A stretch of DNA of 64,000 bases from Desulfosudis oleivorans Hxd3 (lineage in GTDB: Bacteria; Desulfobacterota; Desulfobacteria; Desulfobacterales; Desulfosudaceae): positions 124,001 to 188,000 of the forward strand of contig NC_009943.1 in the NCBI RefSeq assembly GCF_000018405.1. Direction: 5' to 3'. Each line of letters opens with the position of its first letter. The first letter of the stretch is position 1. The notes below the pieces were generated by a model. The model made no database searches. It saw nothing but the letters and a program-made list of their open reading frames with translations, and was not told the origin of the DNA. Both the position numbers and the translations under genes were made by a program. Positions 1 to 7,722 of this stretch are shown here, one piece after another.

Positions 1-710
1 CCGGTGGTGTTGTACCGGTAGACCACGCCCTTGGGCGGGCCGGTGGTGCCGGAGGTGTAGATGATCAGGCAGAGGTCTTCGGGATCATATTGAATATCGG
101 GCCGGACGGCCGGCATCCGGTAGGCCCGGCTCAACAGCCCCATGGTGTCGGGAAGGGCAATGCCCCGGGCCTCTTCCTCAACGTCATTGATAAACACGGT
201 GTCGGGCCTGATCCGATCCAGCGCGTCCATGACAGGGATCAGGGTGTCCAGCAGCTCGGCGTCGGCCACCAGAAAATCGATGTCGCTGTGGTTGATCACA
301 TAGGCAAGGCCGTCGCCTCTCAGTTCCGGGTTGATCATCACCGAATACATGCCCGCCTTCTGGGAACCGAAAAAAACATCCAGCACCCGCGGCGCGTTGC
401 GCATCAGAATACCCACGCCTTTGCCCCTGCCGCCGCCGGCCGCCACCAGAAAGGCGGCCATCCGGTTGGCATTGGCGTTCATCTGCCGGTAGGTAAAAGA
501 CTCGGTTTTATAGCGCAGAAAGGTCTTTTCCGGCACATCCGCGGCGCAGTCCTCCAAAAGGTCGCTCCAGGCGATGTCCCGGGGCTTGTCTGAAACAAGA
601 CCGGTGATGAGTTTTATCAGCCGCCCGTGCCGTGTTTCCCGTGAAACAAAGGCCGCAATGCCGGTGAGGGCGTCTTTTGCCAGCTTGAGTTTCTGAATGG
701 TATAAGCCAT
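1..710 (-). CDS. AMP-dependent acyl-CoA ligase, N-terminal part (cut by window edge)
   Basis: The product starts MAYTIQKLKL and reads to the left edge of the window, so the C-terminal half is missing here. It belongs to the ANL adenylate-forming family, which activates a carboxylic acid to its acyl-CoA through an acyl-AMP. The diagnostic P-loop-like motif YTSGTTGPPKG lies close to the edge, about residue 216, and is preceded by a typical ligase N-terminal domain (YRQMNANANRMAAFL). It lies 40 nt downstream of an SCP2-type thiolase on the same strand, so the two are probably one operon. The substrate cannot be read from the sequence; medium- or long-chain and steroid-type acids are all possible. 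The family call is firm; the specificity is open. Confidence 0.9.
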   Translation of the reverse strand, partial: MAYTIQKLKLAKDALTGIAAFVSRETRHGRLIKLITGLVSDKPRDIAWSDLLEDCAADVPEKTFLRYKTESFTYRQMNANANRMAAFLVAAGGGRGKGVGILMRNAPRVLDVFFGSQKAGMYSVMINPELRGDGLAYVINHSDIDFLVADAELLDTLIPVMDALDRIRPDTVFINDVEEEARGIALPDTMGLLSRAYRMPAVRPDIQYDPEDLCLIIYTSGTTGPPKGVVYRYNTT

Positions 711-750
711 TTGTCTGCTACTCTGCCTGTGTTCTGTGTGTTTTTAGGGG

Positions 751-2148
751 TTATGCTCTGGCAGGCGCCTCCAGAATATGAATGCACATGGCCGCCTCTT
801 CCGTGCCCAGGGCGCCGCCGCCGTTTTCCGCCATGCCCAGCCGGGCGCCTTCCACCTGCCGCTTGCCGGCCGCGCCCCGGAGCTGGGTCACCAGCTCGTG
901 AATCTGGGCAAGGCCCGACGCGCCAATGGGATGGCCCCGGGAGACCAGGCCCCCGCTGGTGTTGATGGGAATTTTGCCGCCCAGCCGGGTTTCTCCTTGT
1001 TCCGCCAGCCGTCCGCCCTCTCCCTTGGGGCAGAAGCCCAGGTTTTCCGCCTGCACCATCTCGCCATAGGCGGTGGCGTCGTGCACTTCGGCAAGGTCGA
1101 TCTCCTTCGGCCCCAGGCCCGACACCGCGTAGGCTTTTTTGGCCAGCCGTTCACCGATCTCCGGCTCGTCCGGGGTTCTGGCCCGGCCCGATCCCAGAAT
1201 CGAGGCCCGTACCCGCACCGCCTGGTCCATAAGGCCCAGCTGGCGCACTTTTTCCTCTGAGCAGAGAATGGCGGACGCGGCCCCGTCGCCGATGGGCGCG
1301 CACATGGCCCGGGTCACGGGAAAGCTTACGATCCGGTCGGCCAGCACCTTTTCTACCGGCACTTCAAACCGGTACTGGGCATTGGGGTTTAACGTGCTGT
1401 TAAAATGGCTTTTAGACGCGATAATGGCCAGCTGCTCCACGGTGCTGCCGTACTTTTTCATGTGCTGCCGGGCCGCATATCCGTAAATGTCCATAAACGG
1501 CGAGTGGTCTCCGGCCGAGAGCCTGCTCATCTTTTTTACTGTGTCGTATCCCAGCTTTTCGCCCAGCATTACGGCTTCAGCCAGCTGGTAGCGAAGGTCC
1601 AGAAGCCGTTCCTTTAAGGTTTTCTTCTTTTTTTCGCCGACGGGCCGGGCCGGCTGGTATTTGGCCTTGAATGCCGCCAGGTCTTTTTTTTCTTCGGGCG
1701 TCAGCCGGAACACGGAAAGACCTTCAGCGATTTGGACACAGTTTTCAATATCAATACCGCCCAGAAAGCCTGAAAACACATGGTATTTATTGGGGTGGTA
1801 GAGCTTTTCCGCGCCCACGGCCATGGTGACGTCGCAGGCACCGGCGGTCACGGCCAGCCAGGCATGGTGAAAGGCGGTGGAGCCGCTGGCGCATGCATTT
1901 TCCACGTTGGTGATGGGAATGGCATCGATGCCCATGGGCCGAAGCGCCACCTGGCCCCGAATGCAGGACTGGCCCTTGGCATGGTCCCATCCGGAGTTGG
2001 AAAACCACAGGGCCTCTATGGCCTCCTTTTCAAGGCCCGCGTCTTTTAAGCACTCCGTGACGGTCCAGATCGCCAGGTCCTTTATACCCCTGTCAAGATG
2101 TTTGCCGAACCGAATGGTGTGTGCCCCGATCACATAAACGTCTCTCAT
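751..2148 (-). CDS. SCP2-type thiolase / acetyl-CoA acetyltransferase-like protein
   Basis: A 465-residue thiolase-superfamily protein. The start at 2148 (MRDVYVIG) is chosen because an AAGGAG ribosome site sits just before it and the frame upstream looks non-coding. The nucleophilic cysteine is Cys86 in NACASGS, and the C-terminal GHPIGASG histidine motif is present. The HDATAYGEM segment replaces the NEAF motif of FadA-type thiolases, which places it with the sterol-carrier-protein-2 thiolase/lipid-transfer group. A lysine-rich insertion (GEKKKKTLKERL) sits near the middle. These enzymes cleave 3-ketoacyl-CoA or perform retro-aldol side-chain cleavage; which one applies here is not visible. 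It probably forms an operon with the acyl-CoA ligase downstream and is divergent from a GntR regulator. Confidence 0.88.
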   Translation of the reverse strand: MRDVYVIGAHTIRFGKHLDRGIKDLAIWTVTECLKDAGLEKEAIEALWFSNSGWDHAKGQSCIRGQVALRPMGIDAIPITNVENACASGSTAFHHAWLAVTAGACDVTMAVGAEKLYHPNKYHVFSGFLGGIDIENCVQIAEGLSVFRLTPEEKKDLAAFKAKYQPARPVGEKKKKTLKERLLDLRYQLAEAVMLGEKLGYDTVKKMSRLSAGDHSPFMDIYGYAARQHMKKYGSTVEQLAIIASKSHFNSTLNPNAQYRFEVPVEKVLADRIVSFPVTRAMCAPIGDGAASAILCSEEKVRQLGLMDQAVRVRASILGSGRARTPDEPEIGERLAKKAYAVSGLGPKEIDLAEVHDATAYGEMVQAENLGFCPKGEGGRLAEQGETRLGGKIPINTSGGLVSRGHPIGASGLAQIHELVTQLRGAAGKRQVEGARLGMAENGGGALGTEEAAMCIHILEAPARA

Positions 2149-2242
2149 TTGCCTCTCCTTAACGAGTTTCCATCCATAAATGGCCTTTTTCCGCAATCTC
2201 TGCGTCGTGAGGGCCTGCGCCTGAAAACAGGGCCGCAACAAA

Positions 2243-2259
2243 AATTGGATAAACCAATT
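2243..2259. promoter_or_regulatory. Operator-like palindrome, thiolase side
   Basis: AATTGG and CCAATT arms separated by ATAAA form a perfect 6-bp inverted repeat just downstream of the predicted thiolase -10 box. The core TTGGATAAACCAA differs at only two or three positions from the reverse complement of the second palindrome at 2561-2573. That makes this a plausible site for the GntR protein encoded next door. Confidence 0.5.
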
Positions 2260-2285
2260 AACCTCATAAGTGGGTTCCTTGTCAA
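2257..2285 (-). promoter_or_regulatory. Predicted sigma70 promoter of the thiolase-ligase operon
   Basis: On the minus strand, TTGACA (2280-2285) is followed after 17 nt by GTTAAT (2257-2262). It faces the thiolase gene and leaves a leader of about 100 nt. The -10 box directly abuts the palindrome at 2243-2259. Confidence 0.55.
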
Positions 2286-2534
2286 GAAAAAATCAAAACA
2301 ACGGAAAAGTTTTTGGTTTTTCAGGAGAAGGTCCGGCCATAGGCTCCATGAAGAGAGCCGCCATGGTGAAAAGAGCCGGCCTGTTTAATAGCTTGTAACA
2401 AAACACAAAAGCGCTTCCGCGGCTGTTGTTTGCCGTGCGGGCAGGACCGCGCCAACAGGGCGTCCGTGGACCCCCGGCGGCCTGCACAAAAAAACCGCGC
2501 CCGGCGCCACGGAACCTGTTGTGTGAAAAAAATA

Positions 2535-2562
2535 TTGACTTGGCCGGACAATGGGCTATAGT
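2535..2562 (+). promoter_or_regulatory. Predicted sigma70 promoter of the gntR operon
   Basis: TTGACT at 2535-2540 and TATAGT at 2557-2562 are separated by 16 nt and sit 38 nt upstream of the GntR start codon. The -10 box overlaps the start of the palindrome at 2561-2573. Confidence 0.55.
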
Positions 2563-2573
2563 GGTTTTACCAA
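2561..2573. promoter_or_regulatory. Operator-like palindrome, gntR side
   Basis: GTGGTTTTACCAA contains TGG-N5-CCA arms and overlaps the expected transcription start of the gntR operon. Read on the other strand (TTGGTAAAACCAC) it closely matches the palindrome near the thiolase promoter. The position would fit autorepression. Confidence 0.5.
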
Positions 2574-2599
2574 TATTGCCAAAGAAAGGGAATAAAAGC

Positions 2600-3382
2600 A
2601 TGGGCCAGCGATTTAAAGCCGTTGTCAACTCCCTCATGCGAGACATCTTTTCAAATAAACTCGCTCCCGGCGACAAGCTTGCCGCCGAGCGGGAGCTTTC
2701 CAAAAAAATGGATATCGACCGCACCTCCCTGCGAATCGCTCTCAAGCAGCTGGAGGCCCTGGGCGTCCTGGAGATTCGCCAGGGAGACGGCATCTATGTG
2801 AAAGACTATATGAAAAATGCCGGACTCGATTTTCTTCGCCTGCTTTTTCTTCAGGAGGAAAAAGAGGGTGAGGGGCCGGTCATTGACGAGTATATCATTG
2901 ACGAGGCCATGGAGTTCTGGGTGGAGTTCATGCCCCTGATGGTCAAGGTGGCCCTTCGCCGCATCACCCCCCTGCACATAAAGCGGTTCGTGGACACGTT
3001 CAACAACGAGCTGGAGGTGATCGGAGACCGGGAAAAGGTTGTCGAATCCGAGCTGTTGCAGCAGGAGATGGTGGCCGAGGCCACGGACAACCTTCTGTTT
3101 CTGCTGCTGTCCAATACCACCCGGCCCCTGCGGAAAAAATTTCTGGAGATTTTTGTAAGCCAGCTGGACAAGGAGACCATGCGGCGCCATGTCGAGTTCA
3201 AGCGGGCCCTGCTCCGGTCCGACCTGGCTACCGACCCCAGGGGGCCGGAGGTCATCTCCGAAGGATATAAGAAAATGATGATCTACTACCGCGATGTGGC
3301 GCGAAAGTCGTGGCAGGTCACGCCTGAAGATGACAAACTGGTAAAACAGTTTATGGCTTCCGTGGATGCCGGGCAAGCGTAA
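2600..3382 (+). CDS. GntR-family (FadR-type) transcriptional regulator
   Basis: A 260-residue protein with an N-terminal winged helix typical of GntR (about residues 5-70, including LAAERELSKKMDIDRTSLR and the wing LEIRQGDGIYVKD) and an all-helical C-terminal effector domain resembling the FadR/FCD class. The ATG at 2600 follows an AAGAAAGGG ribosome site; the in-frame extension upstream runs through the promoter and is discarded. It is divergent from the thiolase/ligase operon and is the first gene of a run with SDR, nitroreductase and ferredoxin genes. By position it probably controls both directions, with an acyl-CoA or related metabolite as ligand; that last part is inference. Confidence 0.87.
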   Translation: MGQRFKAVVNSLMRDIFSNKLAPGDKLAAERELSKKMDIDRTSLRIALKQLEALGVLEIRQGDGIYVKDYMKNAGLDFLRLLFLQEEKEGEGPVIDEYIIDEAMEFWVEFMPLMVKVALRRITPLHIKRFVDTFNNELEVIGDREKVVESELLQQEMVAEATDNLLFLLLSNTTRPLRKKFLEIFVSQLDKETMRRHVEFKRALLRSDLATDPRGPEVISEGYKKMMIYYRDVARKSWQVTPEDDKLVKQFMASVDAGQA

Positions 3383-3401
3383 CCATTAAAAAGGAAAAAC
3401 C

Positions 3402-4238
3402 ATGTCTCTTAAAAGATTTCCTGAAAAACGGATTCTGATCACCGGCGCCGGTTCCGGGTTCGGCCGGGCCCTGGCCCTGGAGTTTGCAAAACTGGGGTGG
3501 CGCATCGGCGTTGCCGAAATCAACGCGGAGCGGGCCGCCGAGTCGGCCGAACTGATCCGGCAGGCCGGGGGCCGGCCCGTGGAAATTCTCTGCGATGTCA
3601 CCAAGCCCGAAGACCTGGATGCCGCCGCGGCCCTGGTGCAAAAAGAGTGGGGCGGGCTGGACATTCTGGTCAACAATGCCGGCGTGGCTGCCGCCGGTCT
3701 GGTGGAAAAGACCCCTCTGGAGACCTGGGACTGGATTCTGGCGTTAAACACCAAAAGCATTATTCTGGGGTGCCGCTCCTTTATTCCCATGCTCAAGGCC
3801 CAGAAGTCCGGCTATATCGTGAACATGGCCTCAGCTGCCGGCATCTCTTCCCTGCCGGAGATGGGGTGCTACAACATCACCAAGGCCGCGGCCATCTCCC
3901 TTTCCGAAACACTGCGCGGTGAGCTGGCGCCCTTTAATATCGGTGTGTCGGTGATCTGCCCCTCTTTTTTTAAAACCAACCTCATGGACCAGTTTACATC
4001 CCCGGACGAGCGCCAGCGCAAAATGGCGGCCGCTTTTTTCAAAAAATCCAGGGTCACGGCAGACCAGATCGCCCGGCACGTGGTCAAATCCGTGGATAAA
4101 AAAAGATTTTATATAATCACCCAGAAAGACGCCCGGGTCATGTGGTATGCCAAGCGGTTTTTTCCGGAAACCTATTTTCGGATCGCGGCCAGCATCTATA
4201 AAAAGAACCTGATGGACAAGTACCTGGGGGTTTCGTGA
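3402..4238 (+). CDS. Short-chain dehydrogenase/reductase (SDR)
   Basis: A 278-residue classical SDR. The Rossmann motif TGAGSGFG lies at residues 14-21, the NNAG motif in the middle of the fold, and the catalytic Tyr157 and Lys161 in YNITK, with the serine in NMASAAG about 14 residues earlier. It oxidises or reduces an alcohol/ketone with NAD(P). It starts 19 nt after the gntR stop with AAAGGA upstream. The context (thiolase, acyl-CoA ligase, regulator) suggests a hydroxyacyl or sterol/fatty-alcohol substrate, but the sequence alone does not say. Confidence 0.88.
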   Translation: MSLKRFPEKRILITGAGSGFGRALALEFAKLGWRIGVAEINAERAAESAELIRQAGGRPVEILCDVTKPEDLDAAAALVQKEWGGLDILVNNAGVAAAGLVEKTPLETWDWILALNTKSIILGCRSFIPMLKAQKSGYIVNMASAAGISSLPEMGCYNITKAAAISLSETLRGELAPFNIGVSVICPSFFKTNLMDQFTSPDERQRKMAAAFFKKSRVTADQIARHVVKSVDKKRFYIITQKDARVMWYAKRFFPETYFRIAASIYKKNLMDKYLGVS

Positions 4239-4290
4239 CCCGCCGGGAATTCAGACGGCGTCAGCCATAACCGTTTTGCCGGAAAAAAAG

Positions 4291-5049
4291 ATGCGCAAAA
4301 AAGAAGAAGCCCTTTCCCCTTTGGGCAGCTACGAGCCGGGCATGGAGTGGAACCCGGTGGAAAAGACCATCATGGAGCGGCGCAGTATCCGGAAGTTTAA
4401 AAAAGATCCTGTGCCGGCCACCCTGATCCGGCGGGTTCTGGAGGCGGGCCGGTTTGCGCCCTCGGCAGGTAACCAGCAGCCCTGGAAGTTTGTGGTGATC
4501 ACCAGCCCCGAGATCATTGCCGCCATGGACAAAGACGCGGCCATGGTGACCCGGTTTTTTCTGTTTTTTCTGGGGTATGTCAACCACACCGGCATTCGCC
4601 GGGCCATCTCCAAATTTCTGGCCCATGTTTTTGCCTTTCGCCTGTTTTCCAACGAGATGCACCCGGCCCCTTACGGCGCCATGCGCCAGGCGGCCCTGGG
4701 CAAAACCCCCTACTGGCACAACGCGCCCGTGGTCATCCTCATTCTGATGGATCGGCGCGGGGTCTCCGACCCGGCCGTGGACGTGGGCGTGGCCGGCCAG
4801 AACATGGTGCTGGCGGCCCACAGCCTGGGCCTGGGCACCTGCTGGGTGGGGTTTACCAAGCTTCTGACCTACCTGCCCTGGTGGAAAAAAAGGTTTAACG
4901 TCACATATCCCTATGTTTTAAAAGAGAGCATTGCCCTTGGCTGGCCCGCCTCAAAAGCCGACGGCGAGGTGGTGCGGGAGGTCCATCTGGTGGACTGGTA
5001 CGAGGGCGGAATCAACGACAAACCCAGAACAGAGCGGCAGGGAGAGTAA
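4291..5049 (+). CDS. Nitroreductase-family flavoprotein
   Basis: About 252 residues with the nitroreductase core: IMERRSIRKFKKDPV near the N-terminus (FMN-contacting RRSxRxF motif), APSAGNQQPW, and a C-terminal LGTCWVGF segment. These FMN enzymes reduce nitro groups, quinones, enoates or flavins. The ATG at 4291 follows GGAAAAAAAG; an in-frame TTG at 4276 is an alternative. The gene is only 3 nt from a ferredoxin gene, a pairing that suggests ferredoxin-coupled electron delivery in the divergon controlled by the GntR protein. The true substrate is unknown. Confidence 0.82.
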   Translation: MRKKEEALSPLGSYEPGMEWNPVEKTIMERRSIRKFKKDPVPATLIRRVLEAGRFAPSAGNQQPWKFVVITSPEIIAAMDKDAAMVTRFFLFFLGYVNHTGIRRAISKFLAHVFAFRLFSNEMHPAPYGAMRQAALGKTPYWHNAPVVILILMDRRGVSDPAVDVGVAGQNMVLAAHSLGLGTCWVGFTKLLTYLPWWKKRFNVTYPYVLKESIALGWPASKADGEVVREVHLVDWYEGGINDKPRTERQGE

Positions 5050-5052
5050 ATC

Positions 5053-5430
5053 ATGGCCACCGGCTTAAGCCTGAAAGAGCGGTTTGACATTCCCGAATAT
5101 GACGACATGGCCGCCATGCACTATGCCCTGCTGGATTTTGACCAGGAAAAGTGTGTACAGTGCGGTCTTTGCGTGTCTGCCTGCGCCGGCGGCTGCATTC
5201 TTATCGGCAGCCTTTACCGGTCCGATTTTATTTCAGGACAGGGCAAAGCCCGGCAGGGCTTTCCAGAACTGGACACCCTTCCGAACCAGACCCCCATGTG
5301 CGTGGGGTGCCTTACCTGCTCGGCGGCCTGCCCCACCGGTGCCATCACCATCAAGCAGCCCTTTCGTCCCGGCGGCCGCCTGAAAAAGCTGCACCAGGCC
5401 CCGGAGATGACCCCGCCTCACCGGTATTGA
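5053..5430 (+). CDS. 4Fe-4S dicluster ferredoxin-like protein
   Basis: A 125-residue protein with two cysteine clusters. The second, CVGCLTCSAACPTGAI, is a canonical 4Fe-4S motif. The first, CVQCGLCVSACAGGCI, has the CxxCxxCxxxC spacing but lacks the usual proline after the fourth cysteine and carries an extra cysteine. An insertion of about 45 residues separates the two. It is the last gene of the gntR run and follows the nitroreductase by 3 nt with GGAGAG upstream, so it is a likely electron partner of that flavoprotein. Confidence 0.85.
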   Translation: MATGLSLKERFDIPEYDDMAAMHYALLDFDQEKCVQCGLCVSACAGGCILIGSLYRSDFISGQGKARQGFPELDTLPNQTPMCVGCLTCSAACPTGAITIKQPFRPGGRLKKLHQAPEMTPPHRY

Positions 5431-5617
5431 TTGCGCAAACGTATTTTCTGGGATTGCCCGACCAGGGGGCTCTGACCTGTTTACCCCGGATTTTGCTTTT
5501 AAGCCAATCGGGTTGGCGGGATTTCCTGTTCCGGTCACAGCGGTTCTTCTTTGACTTCCCTGTCGTTGCCCGGCATAATAGCCAAATCGTTATCTTTGCC
5601 CTTGAGAAAGGAAACAG

Positions 5618-6499
5618 ATGCGCCCCGTCAGACAGCTTTTTCTTTTGCCGTTTCTTCTTCTGGTTTTTGCTTCTTCCGGCCTGTGCTTTACCGATGTGAC
5701 CACCCTTGAGTTTAAGGGCTTTACGCTGGGCATGTCCCTGGAGCAGGCGGTCAAAACCTTAAAGGCCCGTGCGTACAGGGAAAACAGGGACATACGGGTT
5801 TTCAGCAGCGGGGAGTATGCCATAAGCGCCTATTTTCAAAACGATATTCCCCTTCACCTGGTTTCGGCCAAAGAGAGCGACTACACGGATATGACCCTGC
5901 AGTTTGCAAACAACGAACTGCTGATGCTGGATGCAAAAACCCGGTACGTAACCGCGGACCAGGCCAGGGCCCTGCCGGATAAATACACCCGGATCTTTGG
6001 CCCGTTTGATTTTCGCGGCGAGAAGCTTTCCCGCGACACGGCCGTTTTGTTCTGGCTCTGGGGCGGGGAATCCATTCGCCCGGAAACGCCGCCCATGGCC
6101 CCTCATGTTCAGGTGCAAATCATCAGCAAAAGGGAAAACGGAAAAGAGACCCCGGAAAGCGAAGAGCTTAGAATGGTGGATGTTCCAAAACTGATGGGGG
6201 TACAATACGCGGAAACACTGGAGCAGTACCTCAAGGGCAACGCGCTTTACGCGGCAAAGGTAGAAGAAGGCCGCAAACTGGCCGCGGGGCATATACCAAA
6301 GATTCAGGCCGCCATTGACGGCGACGACCGTTACCGGCAGGTTAAGCTCAATCCTTTTGAAGACACGATTCTGGTCTCCGGCGTTGTAAAGCAGGGCGAC
6401 CTGAACCCCCTTAAAGAGATGGTCGCCGCAACCGATCCCCCCTTGAAAATAACCTGGAACGTGCGTGAATACCCGGCCGAGGTTTTCAAACAAAAATAG
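5618..6499 (+). CDS. Exported protein of unknown function
   Basis: A 293-residue protein with a clear Sec signal peptide (basic MRPVRQ, then a leucine/phenylalanine-rich core ending at about residue 22, SSGLC). No lipobox is convincing, so it is probably periplasmic. The mature part begins with a short FKGFTLGMSLEQA segment resembling motifs in bacterial exported proteins of unknown role. No catalytic motif was recognised. A GAAAGGA ribosome site precedes the ATG. It stands between the ferredoxin run and an acetyltransferase and may be its own unit. Confidence 0.75.
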   Translation: MRPVRQLFLLPFLLLVFASSGLCFTDVTTLEFKGFTLGMSLEQAVKTLKARAYRENRDIRVFSSGEYAISAYFQNDIPLHLVSAKESDYTDMTLQFANNELLMLDAKTRYVTADQARALPDKYTRIFGPFDFRGEKLSRDTAVLFWLWGGESIRPETPPMAPHVQVQIISKRENGKETPESEELRMVDVPKLMGVQYAETLEQYLKGNALYAAKVEEGRKLAAGHIPKIQAAIDGDDRYRQVKLNPFEDTILVSGVVKQGDLNPLKEMVAATDPPLKITWNVREYPAEVFKQK

Positions 6500-6560
6500 C
6501 GTCCCAAACCCTGCCCCGGTGCTAAAAAACCGCGAGCCTTTAAGAAAAAAGGGGTCTGCC

Positions 6561-7370
6561 TTGACCAGCATAAGCAACAACGACCTGTTATCTCTCGGTG
6601 ATTTGAACCTGGCCGAGTTCAACCGGGAGTTTGCCCGGTGGAACGAGAGATACGAAATTATCGAATCCGATGATCTTTTAATGACACTCGGGGCGGACGC
6701 CTTTCCCGGCGCCAATTTTGTCATGCGCCTAGCGCCGGCATGCACACCTTCGGCAAACGAACTGCTTGACCGGGCCATGGCCTTTTTTCAAGCGCGCCAG
6801 CGCGGGTTTAGCATTCATGTGCGGCGCCACATCGACACGGACCTTGAGGCCGCCTGTGAAGCCGCCGGAATGTTTAAGGTCGGCAATTCCGCCGGCATGT
6901 GTCTTGACACCCCGCTGCCGGACAAGCCGGAGGATGGGTCCGTACAGGTCCGGGTGATAGAGGAGAGGCAGGGCGCCGTTGATTTTGCGGACGTTACCGT
7001 GGCCAGCTACAAAAGTCTCGGCCTGCCGGAAGAAACGGGAAAAAAGATGTTTGCCGCGCCGGAGCGAATGCTAAAACCCCATATTGTTCCGGTGGTGGCC
7101 TATGACCACGGCGTTCCCGTATCCGTGGCCATGGCCCTGATGAGCCACGGCATTGCCGGCATATACTGGGTGGGCACGGTAGAAACCCATCGCCGCCGGG
7201 GCCTGGCGGAACGGTGCACGCGAATCGCCGGAAACAGGGCGTTTGCAATGGGGGCGACCCGTGTGGTGCTTCAGGCAAGCCATATGGGCGAGCCGGTGTA
7301 TCAGGGCATGGGGTATCGGGAGTTTACCCGCTATCCATGGTACATGTGGTTTTACAAGAAGCGGGGGTGA
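6561..7370 (+). CDS. GNAT-family N-acetyltransferase
   Basis: About 269 residues from a TTG start at 6561, preceded by AAAAAAGGGG; an in-frame GTG at 6465 would overlap the previous gene. The C-terminal half carries the GNAT acetyl-CoA motif (VETHRRRGLAERCTR) and the following beta strand and helix ending VYQGMGYREF. The N-terminal half looks like a second, degenerate GNAT-like domain, as in many two-domain acetyltransferases. The acceptor substrate is unknown. Confidence 0.78.
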   Translation: MTSISNNDLLSLGDLNLAEFNREFARWNERYEIIESDDLLMTLGADAFPGANFVMRLAPACTPSANELLDRAMAFFQARQRGFSIHVRRHIDTDLEAACEAAGMFKVGNSAGMCLDTPLPDKPEDGSVQVRVIEERQGAVDFADVTVASYKSLGLPEETGKKMFAAPERMLKPHIVPVVAYDHGVPVSVAMALMSHGIAGIYWVGTVETHRRRGLAERCTRIAGNRAFAMGATRVVLQASHMGEPVYQGMGYREFTRYPWYMWFYKKRG

Positions 7371-7722
7371 CGGGATGCGTGCGGACGGGCCGGACATCAC
7401 AGGAAGGCCCCTTCGCCCTGCTGGCTACGGCCGACAGGCCGGCCGGGAAAGCCCTGCTCAACATCGGGAATGAATGTTAAGTGAGACTAAACAAGGCCGC
7501 CGTTTTCGGCTTGATTCATAAGAATTGATGAAGAAACCGCCTTTCCCGTGTTGATTTTTTGCCGGGGCCGGGTTAAATTGCTGGATCAGGAATTTGGCAA
7601 AACAGCCCTGATGTTGCGACAAAACGGCAAAATTTTTAAGGCGTACGATAAGTACGCCATATTTTTGCACTTTACGCCGGGAAAAGTTCGACGTGCCGGA
7701 AAAAAGGACTTGAATAAAAGAG
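7371..7722 (+). other. Non-coding region before carA: weak promoter and hairpin
   Basis: No convincing gene is seen here. A possible promoter is TTGATT at 7551-7556 and TTAAAT at 7573-7578, 16 nt apart. A 7-bp hairpin, GGCGTAC/GTACGCC with a 5-nt loop, lies at 7640-7658 and is followed by ATATTTTT, about 65 nt before carA. That arrangement could be a transcription attenuator of the pyrimidine/purine operon, but the stem is short. Confidence 0.4.

Noticed and set aside
5759-6778. A 339-codon minus-strand frame
   Set aside because: Antisense to the exported-protein and acetyltransferase genes; no start signal.
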